Shown here: one piece after another, positions 35,646 to 44,293 of the stretch
Numbering within the stretch: position 1 is the first letter of the stretch
How the letters are laid out: the number at the start of each line of letters is the position of its first letter
DNA from: Halorientalis salina
GTDB lineage: Archaea > Halobacteriota > Halobacteria > Halobacteriales > Haloarculaceae
Direction: 5' to 3'
DNA: 64,000 bases
NCBI RefSeq assembly: GCF_005049285.1
Contig: NZ_SOSC01000001.1
Span: 496,001 to 560,000, forward strand
Notes under the pieces: generated by a model
Databases searched by the model: none
The model's input: the letters and a program-made list of their open reading frames with translations, nothing else
What the model was told of the DNA's origin: nothing
Program-made: the position numbers and the translations under genes

Positions 35646-36464
35646 ATGAGTGAAAACCTGCTCACGGACGGAATCGCGGACTTGCTGGATTCGGTACTGG
35701 ACGCGGCGAGTACGGATTTGTACGTGGTAAACCCCTCACAGGGGACGATCGAGGAATTGATCTCGGTGATGACCGATCTCGAATCGCCGCCGACCGTCAA
35801 CCTGCTGGCCGGAGAGCGATCGCTGAAGGACGTGATGGACGATTTCATCGTTGCGAGTCGGGCGGCGAACCTGGTCGAAGCCGGACACCTTTCTATTCGA
35901 ACAACTTCGTCGCAGCCCGAGAACTCCCTTTTCATCACTGAAAACGAAGTCGTTTCGATCGTTACCGCCGGTGACCGAGTCGCGGGGCTGACGACCGACG
36001 ACAGTGATTTCGTCACCAGCGTCCGGGATCGGTACGCGACGGTCTGGGACGACGCCGACGAGTACGCGCTCAGGACGCCGCCACTGACGGAGGTCCGTGA
36101 CACCCTCTCGGCAGACATCAGCGAAGCGACGGCGGCCGACTTCGACGAGGTGCTCGCCTCGCTTCAGACCGCACGCGGTAACGGGGACGGGCTCGACGAG
36201 GTGACGATCAGTCTGCTCGTTGCAGCGAAGAACGGCGAGCTATTGTACGACATCAGCAAGTGGGGCGAGGACATCGGGCTCGCCTCGAAGGCGACGTTCT
36301 CACGCACCAAGACCAAGCTGGAGGACATGGGCCTGATCGACACCGAGAAGGTCCCGATCGACGTAGGACGGCCGCGCCTGCGACTGATGCTCGGTGACAG
36401 CCGGCTTCAGGACGCCGAGGCCGACCAACTGGCCAACGTCTCCCAGAGTCTGCTCTCGAACTGA
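35646..36464 (+). CDS. tbsP: TbsP-type transcriptional regulator (DUF5821)
   Basis: The protein has 272 residues. It begins MSENLLTDGIADLLDSVLDA and has VNPSQGTIEELI and a C-terminal winged helix (LASKATFSRTKTKLEDMGLIDTEK). This matches TbsP, which in Haloferax volcanii acts with TrmB on glycolysis and gluconeogenesis genes such as gapII. A similar role is expected here. The gene is followed 40 bases later by the YcaO gene on the same strand, so the two are likely co-transcribed. Confidence 0.8.
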   Translation: MSENLLTDGIADLLDSVLDAASTDLYVVNPSQGTIEELISVMTDLESPPTVNLLAGERSLKDVMDDFIVASRAANLVEAGHLSIRTTSSQPENSLFITENEVVSIVTAGDRVAGLTTDDSDFVTSVRDRYATVWDDADEYALRTPPLTEVRDTLSADISEATAADFDEVLASLQTARGNGDGLDEVTISLLVAAKNGELLYDISKWGEDIGLASKATFSRTKTKLEDMGLIDTEKVPIDVGRPRLRLMLGDSRLQDAEADQLANVSQSLLSN

Positions 36465-36504
36465 CCCCCGCGCTTTTTCTCCCCCGGGTCTCTATCGACG
36501 GGAC

Positions 36505-38223
36505 ATGACAGTGGCCCTCGTCGGTTCGGGACCGGCGCGTGACGCGGTCGCGGCGGCGCTCGACGACGTCGACGTCGCAGTGACCGACGCGACTCCCGAC
36601 GACATCCAGCACTGCGACCTCGCAGTCGTCGTCGGGCAGGCTGGCGATGTCGCCTTCGAGACGGTGAATACGACGGCAATCGACCGAGGAACCCCGTGGC
36701 TCGCCGTCGAGATCGGCGGTCTCGGCGGCTATCCGGTCGTCGAGGCAGCCGTCTCCGGATTCGGTCCCGAAACCGGCTGTTACGACTGCCTGCGGACGCG
36801 AGTCAGGGCGAACGCCGACCCCTCTCAGGAGCCCCAGGCCGCCCCGAGCCCCGAGACCACGCGGTTCGCGGGGGCCCTCGCCGGCCGGGAGGCGGCCCGA
36901 CTCGTCGCCGGGAAGCAGTCGGTCGCGCTGGGCGGCGTCATCGAGATTCCACACGCCGAGCGGCGCGTCCTCCCGGTGCCGGACTGTGAGTGCCAGCCCG
37001 AACGAGACCGGACGCTGGAGCGGACGGTCGTCGACCGCGACGTCGAGGAGTCCCTGGCCCGCGCGGAGGGCGCGCTCGACGAGCGGGTCGGCATCGTCAA
37101 TCAGGTGGGCGAAGCCGAGTCGTTCCCGGTTCCCTACTATTTAGCGACGCTATCGGACACCACGGGCTTTAGCGACGCGACGGCCGCCCAGCAGGCCGCG
37201 GGCGTCGACGCCGACTGGAACAGCGCGTTCATGAAGGCGCTCGGCGAGGGTCTCGAACGCTACTGTGCGGGCGTCTATCGAACGAGCACGTTCGCGACCG
37301 GCACGCCCTCGGACGTGGAAAACGCCGTGCCGCCCTCGACGTTCGTCCGCCCGACGGGCGATTTATACACGAACCCTGGCGAGGAGACGTCCATCGAGTG
37401 GGTCCCCGGGAAGAACCTGATCACCGGTGGGGAAGTCGAGTTGCCCGCGGAGTTCGTCCACTTCCCGCCGCCGGCCGAGCGGTTCCGTTCGGCGGTGACG
37501 ACTGGCCTCGGCCTGGGCAACGGCAGCGTCGAGGCCCTGCGCTCCGGGCTCTACGAGGTCATCGAACGCGACGCGGCGATGCTGGCCTGGTATTCGACGT
37601 TCGACCCGCTCGAACTCGACGTGGTGGACGACGGCTTCGAGACGCTGGTGACTCGTGCGCGCTCGGAAGGGCTGTCGGTCACACCGCTCTTGCTCACCCA
37701 GGACGTGGACGTGCCCGTCGTCGCCGTCGCTGTCCACCGCGAGGAGTGGCCCCGTTTCGCGCTCGGGTCCGCCGCACACCTCGACGCGGCGTCCGCCGCC
37801 CGCTCGGCGCTGGCCGAAGCCGTCCAGAACTGGCTCGAACTCCGCGGCATGGGACCGGAGAAGGCCGCCGACGCCAGCGGTGCGATCGGCCACTACGCCG
37901 ACCGCCCGCAAGCGGCCGAGGCGTTCATCGACGCGGACGGCACCGTCCCCGGGGAGAGCGTGGGTGCCGACGAGGTCCCGACCGGACAGGCTCACCTGGA
38001 CACCGTCATCGACCGCCTCGACGACGCCGGCCTCGACGTGTACGCGTCCCGAACGACGACCCCCGACGTGGCTGCGCTCGGGTTCGAGACGGTGCGGGCG
38101 CTCGTCCCCTCCGCGCAACCGCTCTTCTTCGAGAACGCCTACTTCGGGGAGCGGGCCGAAACGGTGCCACCCGAGATTGGGTTCGAACCGCGTCTCGACC
38201 GCGATCACCACCCATTCCCCTGA
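36505..38223 (+). CDS. YcaO-domain protein with N-terminal E1-like region
   Basis: The protein has 572 residues. The first 170 resemble the truncated E1/ThiF-like partner domain of azoline-forming synthetases, with cysteines in ETGCYDCLRTRVRAN and VPDCECQ that could bind zinc. A YcaO domain follows: the conserved Glu residues lie in ALGEGLERYCAGV and LYEVIERDAAMLAW, and ASAARSALAEAVQNW. The protein ends HHPFP, like the proline-rich C-termini of heterocycle-forming YcaOs. YcaO enzymes use ATP to activate peptide amides, giving azolines, thioamides or amidines. No clear precursor peptide is fused. The ATG at 36505 begins the Rossmann-like strand MTVALVGSGPAR. Confidence 0.8.
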   Translation: MTVALVGSGPARDAVAAALDDVDVAVTDATPDDIQHCDLAVVVGQAGDVAFETVNTTAIDRGTPWLAVEIGGLGGYPVVEAAVSGFGPETGCYDCLRTRVRANADPSQEPQAAPSPETTRFAGALAGREAARLVAGKQSVALGGVIEIPHAERRVLPVPDCECQPERDRTLERTVVDRDVEESLARAEGALDERVGIVNQVGEAESFPVPYYLATLSDTTGFSDATAAQQAAGVDADWNSAFMKALGEGLERYCAGVYRTSTFATGTPSDVENAVPPSTFVRPTGDLYTNPGEETSIEWVPGKNLITGGEVELPAEFVHFPPPAERFRSAVTTGLGLGNGSVEALRSGLYEVIERDAAMLAWYSTFDPLELDVVDDGFETLVTRARSEGLSVTPLLLTQDVDVPVVAVAVHREEWPRFALGSAAHLDAASAARSALAEAVQNWLELRGMGPEKAADASGAIGHYADRPQAAEAFIDADGTVPGESVGADEVPTGQAHLDTVIDRLDDAGLDVYASRTTTPDVAALGFETVRALVPSAQPLFFENAYFGERAETVPPEIGFEPRLDRDHHPFP

Positions 38224-38235
38224 GAACATCCAAAA

Positions 38236-38253
38236 TTCGCCGTCTGAGGCGAA
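38236..38253 (+). terminator. Hairpin after the YcaO gene
   Basis: TTCGCC (38236-38241) and GGCGAA (38248-38253) form a 6-bp stem with a 6-base loop, starting 13 bases after the YcaO stop. It is followed by GATTTATG rather than a clean T-run. It may end or stabilise the tbsP-YcaO message. Confidence 0.35.
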
Positions 38254-38322
38254 GATTTATGCGCTAGAGTGTCACAAATTTACACGGGGACGTACTCCGC
38301 TCGGTAGCGCCCCGTGTTCGTC

Positions 38323-38472
38323 ATGACGACCGAATTCGATCTCCCGTGTGCGGACTGTGGGCAGGACCTGGTCCGCCGGCAGGTGCTGCGTGCGGGGGAA
38401 TCAGTCACCGTTGCACAGTGTCCGAACTGCGGCGGTCAGTACTATCCGAAAGCGGCGCTCGAACGGCTCTAG
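38323..38472 (+). CDS. 49-residue zinc-ribbon protein
   Basis: The frame from ATG at 38323 to TAG at 38470-38472 encodes MTTEFDLPCADCGQDL at its start and AQCPNCGGQYYPKAALERL at its end, with two CxxC pairs that make a compact zinc ribbon. It is too short for typical automated annotation. It lies 100 bases after the YcaO gene on the same strand. A role as a regulator or a YcaO partner is conceivable but unproven. Its stop codon overlaps that of the convergent DUF63 gene (shared CTAG). Confidence 0.75.
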   Translation: MTTEFDLPCADCGQDLVRRQVLRAGESVTVAQCPNCGGQYYPKAALERL

Positions 38473-39608
38473 ATGCCGAAGGTCGCCCGGATCATGTCTC
38501 GGGTACCGGGTCCGAGACCGACTGCCACTATCGCGGTCAGCAACAACAGCGCGTAGCGCGGGCTCTCCTCGAAGATCTCCGCGTCGAAGATCCAGATGAC
38601 GGCCACCGCAACGACCAGTTTGACCAGGAGAAACGGCCACGACGAACCCAGCGTCGCCAGCACGGACGCGGGAACGATCGCTTCCGTCGCACCGATGATG
38701 AACTCGTTGGCCGGGTGTTTCGGGGTGTAGGTGAGGTTCACACCGAGGACCCCCAGCCAGTCGGCGGCGATGACGTTCGCCACGCCGTCGATGGCGTGGC
38801 CCCAGAGCACGACCAGCCCGATCGCACCGGTCCCTTCGTTGATCGACGGTGCGACCCGGTCGACGCCCTTCCAGATGCCGACCGCCAGGAGCGTCGCGAT
38901 GAGAACCGTAGAGACCAGTACCTGCGGGTACAGCCCCACGTAATCCTTCGTGGCTCCGAGGACGGTGAGATAGGCGAACGTGCCCAGGAAGGCGGCGACG
39001 CCGACGGCCGCGAACGGTCGCGCGTGCGTCTCGGTATATCCAGCCCGGTAGATTTTGAGCGTCCCCAGCAGCGCGGCTAACGTGACGACGAAGACGGTGA
39101 AGTAGATGACGGGACTGATGATCAGCGAGTTCCAGGGATAGGCGATGGCCTGTGAGACCCCCTCCGGAACCGCGTCGTTCGCGTCCTCGACGACCCGGAG
39201 CACACCGCCGAACAGCATGAACGGGATCAGTGCATAGAAGGTCCGCCGGTCGGCCTCGAAGTCGAGATACTCGATCAACTGGAGGACGCCCACCAGCGAG
39301 AACAGGAGGAGGACCATGTACCCGACCTCCGAGACGAGCGTATAGCCCGGCTCGGCGACGATAGCGCCCTCGGATGCCGCGACTCGACAGGCGCTCTGCT
39401 GGTACAGCAACTCGGTTCCGCCGCTCCCGTGTGCCGCACAGATCGCGTTGTGTGCGTCGGCATAGACTGGGCCCCAGAAGTACTGCCAGATGAACCCCCA
39501 GTACACCTGTTCAGTGAGAGCCAGCGAGCCGACGACGAACACCGTCAGGGCGGCGAGGGCAGTCCCGACCCAGGCGCGGCCGGTATCGAACTGCTCTGTC
39601 ACCTGCAT
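38469..39608 (-). CDS. DUF63 family membrane protein
   Basis: This 379-residue protein has about nine or ten membrane segments. Family marks are WQYFWGPVYADAHNA, YTLVSEVGYMVLLL, RVVEDANDAV, VVLWGHAIDGVANVIAADWLG split across two helices, and KHPANEFIIG. DUF63 proteins are restricted to archaea and have unknown function. The ATG at 39608 is chosen over a longer frame that begins with a non-conserved region. Its stop overlaps that of the zinc-ribbon gene by four bases. An IMPase-family gene lies upstream on the same strand. Confidence 0.85.
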   Translation of the reverse strand: MQVTEQFDTGRAWVGTALAALTVFVVGSLALTEQVYWGFIWQYFWGPVYADAHNAICAAHGSGGTELLYQQSACRVAASEGAIVAEPGYTLVSEVGYMVLLLFSLVGVLQLIEYLDFEADRRTFYALIPFMLFGGVLRVVEDANDAVPEGVSQAIAYPWNSLIISPVIYFTVFVVTLAALLGTLKIYRAGYTETHARPFAAVGVAAFLGTFAYLTVLGATKDYVGLYPQVLVSTVLIATLLAVGIWKGVDRVAPSINEGTGAIGLVVLWGHAIDGVANVIAADWLGVLGVNLTYTPKHPANEFIIGATEAIVPASVLATLGSSWPFLLVKLVVAVAVIWIFDAEIFEESPRYALLLLTAIVAVGLGPGTRDMIRATFGI

Positions 39609-39692
39609 AATCGAATCCCCGCGAGCCGACCGTTTCAGGGTTCCGGTCCCGTGTCCGCCCACTGCACAGACGACGACGCGTCTCGGCCCCAC

Positions 39693-40493
39693 TCACTCCC
39701 GCTCGCCCGCCGCCGCGGCGTCCTGCGCGACGTCGAGGACCGCTTCGTGTGCCCGCCCGTTCGACGCGACGAGGCCGGTGCTGTCGTGACGCCAGCGGTT
39801 CCCCTCGAGGTCGGTCACCGTCCCGCCGGCCTGCCGGATCAGATGCACGCCGGCGACCGAGTCCCACGGGTTGGGCTGCCGGGTCGTGACTGCCGCCTCC
39901 AGGCCCCCGCTGGCGACGAAAGCCAGCGCCGACTGCATGCTCCCGAACCGCCGCATGTCCCCACAGCGTTCGACGACGGTGCTGCTGAGCGCCGAATACG
40001 CCGCTCGCTGGCCCTGGGGACCCCACCCCAGCACCGCAACCGCAAAGGTCTCGACGTCGTCGCGCACGCTGACGGTCGCGGAGTCCCCGTTCAACCGCGT
40101 CTCGTCGGGTCCGGCCACGTACTCGTCGTCGAGCGCCGGCATCACCGTCGCGCCGGCGACCGGGTCACCGTCCTCGACAGCCGCGACGGTCGTCGTCCAG
40201 ACCCGGAGCCCGCGAAGGTAGTTGGCCGTCCCGTCGATCGGGTCGACGACCCACGCCGGACCCGCCTCGGGAATCGCCGTCCGTTCCTCGTCTTCCTCGC
40301 CGACCACCGGCGCGTCGCTCGACTCCCGGAGTCGCTCGACGACGTGCTCCTGGGCCGCCCTATCCGCCTCGCTCACGAGGTCGTTCTTGTGGGCTTTCGT
40401 CTCGACGTCGACCGACCGCCGGAAGCGCTCGTCGGCAGCCGCGCCGCCGGCTCGGGCCGCCGCCCGTGCGATCGAGAGTCGTGTCTCGTCCAT
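39693..40493 (-). CDS. Inositol monophosphatase-family phosphatase
   Basis: This 266-residue enzyme has the metal-binding motifs of the family: VVGEEDEER (Glu pair), WVVDPIDGTANYL (DPxDGT) and PWDSVAGVHLIRQAGG (WD). It also has the catalytic KAHKNDLVSEAD block near the start. Archaeal members may act on inositol monophosphate or fructose-1,6-bisphosphate; sequence alone does not decide. The start at 40493 gives the expected N-terminus, MDETRLSIARAAARAGG. It lies 84 bases upstream of the DUF63 gene on the same strand. Confidence 0.92.
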   Translation of the reverse strand: MDETRLSIARAAARAGGAAADERFRRSVDVETKAHKNDLVSEADRAAQEHVVERLRESSDAPVVGEEDEERTAIPEAGPAWVVDPIDGTANYLRGLRVWTTTVAAVEDGDPVAGATVMPALDDEYVAGPDETRLNGDSATVSVRDDVETFAVAVLGWGPQGQRAAYSALSSTVVERCGDMRRFGSMQSALAFVASGGLEAAVTTRQPNPWDSVAGVHLIRQAGGTVTDLEGNRWRHDSTGLVASNGRAHEAVLDVAQDAAAAGERE

Positions 40494-40581
40494 GTGCGGT
40501 GGAAGCCGACACTGCACAAAGAGCCCCGCGGTCTGGGGTTCGTTCGTTTGCGGTGACTGTCCGAAAACCGATAGCGGGCGA

Positions 40582-41766
40582 TCAGAAGAGGATATCGCGG
40601 AACGCCGACATGTTCTTGACGCGCTCGTCCGACTCGATGTGTTCCTCTGCCGCGCGCTTGGCCTCGTAGTAGATGAGACGTTCGCCGTCGAGTCTCCCCT
40701 GGGCGCTTCGCTGCAGGTCCTTGGTAGCCTGTTCCATCGTCGAGATGGTCGCGTGCAGATCCGAGGCCCGTGACTGCAATCCGGTCGACTGGCCGACGAT
40801 CGTAAACGACATCGAAGCGCCGGCAAACTCGGCGCTGGCACGCATGAAGCCGTCGCGAGCGTCCTCGTACTCGTCACTGTGATACGCGTCGACTGCGGGC
40901 TTGACGCCTTTGATAGCACTTTGTGCCGACTCGAGGCCGGTGTCGAAATCCTGGAACGCCGCGATCGCACCGTCGAGCTGGCGGATCTTCCGTTCGTACA
41001 GTCGCTCGCTCAGTTGCGAAAACACCCCGGCGCTCTTGGGCTCGATCTTCTCGGTCAGCTCCTGATAGATCTCGTTGGCTTCCTCGTAGTCGTTGGCCAT
41101 TCGATTGCGCGCGGTTTCGGTCTGCCCGAAACTCTCGTTGAACAGCCGCTCGGTCGCGAACTCGAAGTGTTCGTAGGCGTCGATGAGTTTCCGGTCGGTT
41201 TTCGCCGACAGCAAGAGGAGATATCCCACCTGTTCGAGCGCGAGCACGTTGACGGCCTGTCCCCCCTCCGCGTGCTCGGAGGCGCGCTCGAGGGCAGCCA
41301 TGGCGGCTTCCACGTCAGTCCTGATACTCACCCACTGGAACGAATCCGTCGTGGGTTTGACACCCGCCATCCGAGCGTTCCGACCCGTCGACTGACTCGT
41401 ATACGTGTCGTGTGCTGCGATGAGTTTCTTGCGTGCCTCGGCGATGTGTTTCGTGGCCTTCGGGTTCTCCGGCGTCGCCGTCTCCTTTTCGTCCCCCAGT
41501 TCGACTTCGATATCCGCGTCGATATCGCTGTTGTTGATGTCGTTCCCGATATCGTCGACGTCGATATCGGGGTCGGACCAGTTGCCGTCGACGCCGATCT
41601 CGTCGTTTTCGATCCGCTCGTCACCGATCGACGAATCGACCCCCATATCGTCCGAGTGTAATCCCGGGCCACTGGAACCGCCGTCACCACCGTTCCCACC
41701 GGTTAATGCCCCACACCCCGCCGTGAGTAACGTCCCAGCTGTCGCAAGGAATGCGCGACGTCGCAT
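40582..41766 (-). CDS. Tat-type lipoprotein with helical domain
   Basis: The protein has 394 residues. It starts MRRRAFLATAGTLLTAGC, with arginines and a lipobox, so it is likely anchored outside the cell. A Gly/Asp-rich spacer follows (DDMGVDSSIGDERIEN, then repeated D-I-D units about residues 60-90). The mature part from residue 100 on is helical, with TPR-like or coiled segments such as IDAYEHFEFATERLF and YEEANEIYQELTEKIE. No enzyme motif is visible. The highly acidic spacer could bind cations. Its promoter faces the tRNA-Leu repeat region. Confidence 0.75.
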   Translation of the reverse strand: MRRRAFLATAGTLLTAGCGALTGGNGGDGGSSGPGLHSDDMGVDSSIGDERIENDEIGVDGNWSDPDIDVDDIGNDINNSDIDADIEVELGDEKETATPENPKATKHIAEARKKLIAAHDTYTSQSTGRNARMAGVKPTTDSFQWVSIRTDVEAAMAALERASEHAEGGQAVNVLALEQVGYLLLLSAKTDRKLIDAYEHFEFATERLFNESFGQTETARNRMANDYEEANEIYQELTEKIEPKSAGVFSQLSERLYERKIRQLDGAIAAFQDFDTGLESAQSAIKGVKPAVDAYHSDEYEDARDGFMRASAEFAGASMSFTIVGQSTGLQSRASDLHATISTMEQATKDLQRSAQGRLDGERLIYYEAKRAAEEHIESDERVKNMSAFRDILF

Positions 41767-41890
41767 AATTATAGCTACTGTCTACTTGCCAGTCCGACCC
41801 TATTTAAAAATGCGCCGGCTAGAGACGGTTCTTTTTAGTAGCCGATCGGTTCCCAGTTCCACACGCGTGGCTACCCGGGATGGCTCGATC

Positions 41891-42427
41891 GTAGAATTGC
41901 GAGGGAAGATCGCTCCGCTCGCGGGTCGCTTTGCTTCACGGTTCACTCCGTTCACCGTTCCGTCTCGCGGTCTCCCGTTGGTCGACCGCGCACGCTCCCC
42001 GCTCGCAACGCGGTCACCCATTCGGGCGACCTCGGGATCTTCCTGCACTGTTTGCGAGGGACCGTATGGTCCACAGTGCGAGGGATGCGATTTGAACGCA
42101 TGGACCACCGGAAGACTCACTCGCTCACGGCGTCGACGTTCGCAATACGCGGCGCGAGCGCCGCGTCCGTTCGTCTTCCGAGCCGTCGCTCACGATGTTC
42201 GCGACGACCCTACGGGACTGGATCTTGAGTCTGCCCCCGAGTTCACAGGCACGGCTACTGTGTGGGTGTAGTAGAATTGCGAGGGAAGATCGCTCCACTC
42301 GCGGGTCGCGTCACGCTCCCCGCTCGCAACGAGGTCACCCGTTCGGGCGACCTCGGGATCTTCCTGCACTGTTTGCGAGGGACCGTATGGTCCACAGTGC
42401 GAGGGATGCGATTTGAACGCATGGACC
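41891..42427. repeat. Direct repeat pair flanking and including the tRNA-Leu 3' end
   Basis: Two copies of the same block lie in tandem. GTAGAATTGCGAGGGAAGAT starts copies at 41891 and 42271. A 116-base segment, 41991-42106, recurs at 42312-42427 with about two mismatches. It runs from downstream DNA into the 3' half of tRNA-Leu (30 bases of tRNA at 42077-42106). The unit GCGAGGG recurs several times within each copy. The left copy has an extra 60-base insert (about 41930-41990). This looks like a tandem duplication of the tRNA 3' region. Confidence 0.7.
42077..42262 (-). pseudogene. Interrupted tRNA-Leu copy
   Basis: The 3' half (42077-42106) is identical to the intact tRNA-Leu. A segment at about 42206-42262 resembles its 5' half, with the anticodon-loop core ACTCAAGAT kept but the anticodon stem mispaired and the acceptor 5' strand lost. 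About 100 bases separate the halves. This insert has an inverted repeat CGGAAGAC (42109-42116) / GTCTTCCG (42173-42180) and an inner palindrome at 42148-42165. The break falls in the variable arm, not at an intron site, so a functional spliced tRNA is unlikely. Confidence 0.65.
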
Positions 42428-42481
42428 CCTACGGGAGCGGATCTTGAGTCCGCCGCCGTTTCCAGGCTTGGCTACCCTCGC
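42398..42481 (-). tRNA. tRNA-Leu (anticodon CAA)
   Basis: The minus strand folds into a class II tRNA of 84 bases. The acceptor stem is GCGAGGG/CCCTCGC with discriminator A (42398). The anticodon arm GCGGA-CTCAAGA-TCCGC gives anticodon CAA. A variable arm follows, then the T arm ATGCG-TTCAAAT-CGCAT. No CCA is encoded. A TATA-like GGTTATTCAA (42518-42509, minus strand) lies about 30 bases upstream. Confidence 0.93.
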
Positions 42482-42929
42482 ACGCGACCGATTCTTCGAT
42501 GCTTCTCCTTGAATAACCTGCGTTTTCGGTCTCGACTGCCGGATCACGAGTCCCGCGGTCGAAACGGTCACAGCAGACCCCGTGGTACCGAGTAACAAAA
42601 CCAGGAATTTGAGTTATCATCGGTTCTTTTTCCCATCACCCGGTACGGTACTGTGCCGACAGCCGCCCTGTCGGCAATTCGGCCGCACCGAGCCAACTCG
42701 TGACTCGTCGCGACTCCGGCCCGCCCTGGCCGGACTCCGAACCTTCCACGGGCCCCGTTGCGCACCACGGGGCCTTCTCCTGCGAGATCCCGACGAGAAC
42801 ACGCCTGAGTCAGGCAGGGCGACCATGGGTCCACTTTCGGTGGCCCCTGCCTGCAGTCCCCTCCAACGACTGTCCTGTGAACGGTTCCGACCGACGGATT
42901 CACCAGTGGCTCGGGCGTAGTGTCTCCCA
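42482..42929. other. 448-bp gap with tRNA-Leu promoter
   Basis: Apart from the tRNA promoter box at 42509-42518, no gene or clear structure is supported here. Several frames are open but have no family-like content. The sequence between 42600 and 42660 is relatively AT-rich and may carry the promoter context of downstream DNA. Confidence 0.4.
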
Positions 42930-43418
42930 ATGGACGACCACACCCGCGACGACTCGGTGGACCGCCCGACGGCGGGAACGCCGACCGGGTGGCTCCCGGA
43001 ACAGAACCGGTGGAAACACGACACGCTTCGACGAGCGACGGTTCACGGCGTGCGCCTCTACAACGCCGGGGAGTTCCACGAATCACACGACTGCTTCGAA
43101 GACGAATGGTACAACTACGGTCGCGGGCGGCCCGAAAGCAAGTTCCTCCACGGGATGGTCCAGGTCGCCGCAGGTGCGTACAAACACTACGATTTCGAAG
43201 ATGACGACGGGATGCGGTCGCTGTTCCGAACCGCGCTCCAGTACTTACACGGCGTCCCGAACGACTTCTACGGCGTCGACCTGCTGGACGTACGTACGAC
43301 GATCACGAACGCACTCACCGACCCGACGGTACTGGACGGGTGGCGGGTCGTCCTCGACGGGGAACGGCCGGACGCACGTGAAGCGGATTACAGGTACGCC
43401 GAGTCCCTGGACCACTGA
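42930..43418 (+). CDS. DUF309 domain protein
   Basis: This 162-residue protein has the DUF309 pattern: [21 protein letters not shown] (split over a turn and helix), [16 protein letters not shown] and a later helix, LFRTALQYL. The conserved His, Glu and Trp are present. Function is unknown; the fold is helical. The first 25 residues form a flexible polar start. It lies 66 bases before the palindrome ahead of the AstE/AspA-like gene on the same strand as a monocistronic gene or pair. Confidence 0.82.
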   Translation: MDDHTRDDSVDRPTAGTPTGWLPEQNRWKHDTLRRATVHGVRLYNAGEFHESHDCFEDEWYNYGRGRPESKFLHGMVQVAAGAYKHYDFEDDDGMRSLFRTALQYLHGVPNDFYGVDLLDVRTTITNALTDPTVLDGWRVVLDGERPDAREADYRYAESLDH

Positions 43419-43459
43419 TCGAGCCGCCCGTACGGTCGAACCCGTGGGAACTAAGACCG

Positions 43460-43471
43460 GTGACCGGTCAC
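43460..43471. promoter_or_regulatory. Perfect 12-bp palindrome before the AstE/AspA-like gene
   Basis: GTGACCGGTCAC is perfectly symmetric and ends 12 bases before the ATG at 43484. A TATA-like CTAAGA is just upstream (about 43451). The position would let a bound dimer block transcription start. The binding protein is unknown. Confidence 0.45.
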
Positions 43472-43483
43472 TATCCGAAACGA

Positions 43484-44287
43484 ATGCGCGTCGAAACGGT
43501 CGGCGATGGACCAGCCCAGATCGCGGTGATCGGGGGCATCCACGGTGACGAACCCTGTGGCGTCCACGCCGTCGAGACACTGCTCGACGAGGACCCCGAG
43601 TTCCAGCGTGCCGTGAAGTTCGTCATCGCGAACGAGCGAGCCATCGAGGCGGACACGCGATACGTCGACGAGGACCTGAATCGTGCGTTCCCCGGCGATC
43701 CCGACGGGGACACCCACGAGAGTCGACTCGCGCACCGACTCGGGAGAGAGGTCGCCGATTGTCAGATCCTGGCGCTGCACTCGACCCAGTCCTACGGCGG
43801 GAAGTTCGCGCTGGTGGACAGAGTCCGGGAGTTCGAACGACGAGTCTGCCCCCACCTCTCGGTCGACGCCGTCGTCGAGACGTGTGACTTCACTGAGGGA
43901 CGACTGTTCGAGGTCTCCCGCCGACTCGTCGAGGTCGAGTGTGGCTACCAGCGCTCCGAGACGGCCGCGGAGAACGCCGTTGACATCACACGGGAGTTCC
44001 TCGCGGCGACTGGCGCACTCCCCGAACGCGTATCGGCCGCGGCCGACGGCGGACTGGAAGATCGCCCCATCTATCGGCTCGCCGAACCGATGCCGAAAGT
44101 CGCCGCCGATTCCTACGAAGTGTTCGCGACGAACTTTTCACGCGTGGCGGCCGGGCAGACGTACGCCGCCGCCGACGAGCAGGAGTACGTCGCCGAGGAA
44201 CCGTTTTACCCCGTCTTGCTGTCGGCCTACGGCTACGAGGACGTGTTCGGATACTCGGCCGACCGCGTCGGGACGCTCGACGTGTAA
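43484..44287 (+). CDS. Succinylglutamate desuccinylase/aspartoacylase-family protein
   Basis: This 267-residue zinc enzyme relative has IGGIHGDEPCGVHAVE (His and Glu zinc ligands, about residues 17-32), DEDLNRAFPG, and LALHSTQSYGG (third His). These are the marks of the AstE/AspA branch of M14 carboxypeptidases, which deacylate N-acyl amino acids. The ATG at 43484 puts the domain at the expected place. It converges on the UPF0179 gene with six bases between the stop codons. The natural substrate is not evident. Confidence 0.85.
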   Translation: MRVETVGDGPAQIAVIGGIHGDEPCGVHAVETLLDEDPEFQRAVKFVIANERAIEADTRYVDEDLNRAFPGDPDGDTHESRLAHRLGREVADCQILALHSTQSYGGKFALVDRVREFERRVCPHLSVDAVVETCDFTEGRLFEVSRRLVEVECGYQRSETAAENAVDITREFLAATGALPERVSAAADGGLEDRPIYRLAEPMPKVAADSYEVFATNFSRVAAGQTYAAADEQEYVAEEPFYPVLLSAYGYEDVFGYSADRVGTLDV

Positions 44288-44293
44288 CTGCGA

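Noticed and set aside
42077..42262. Intron-containing second tRNA-Leu
   Set aside because: The break is in the variable arm, no bulge-helix-bulge is formed, and the acceptor 5' strand is lost.
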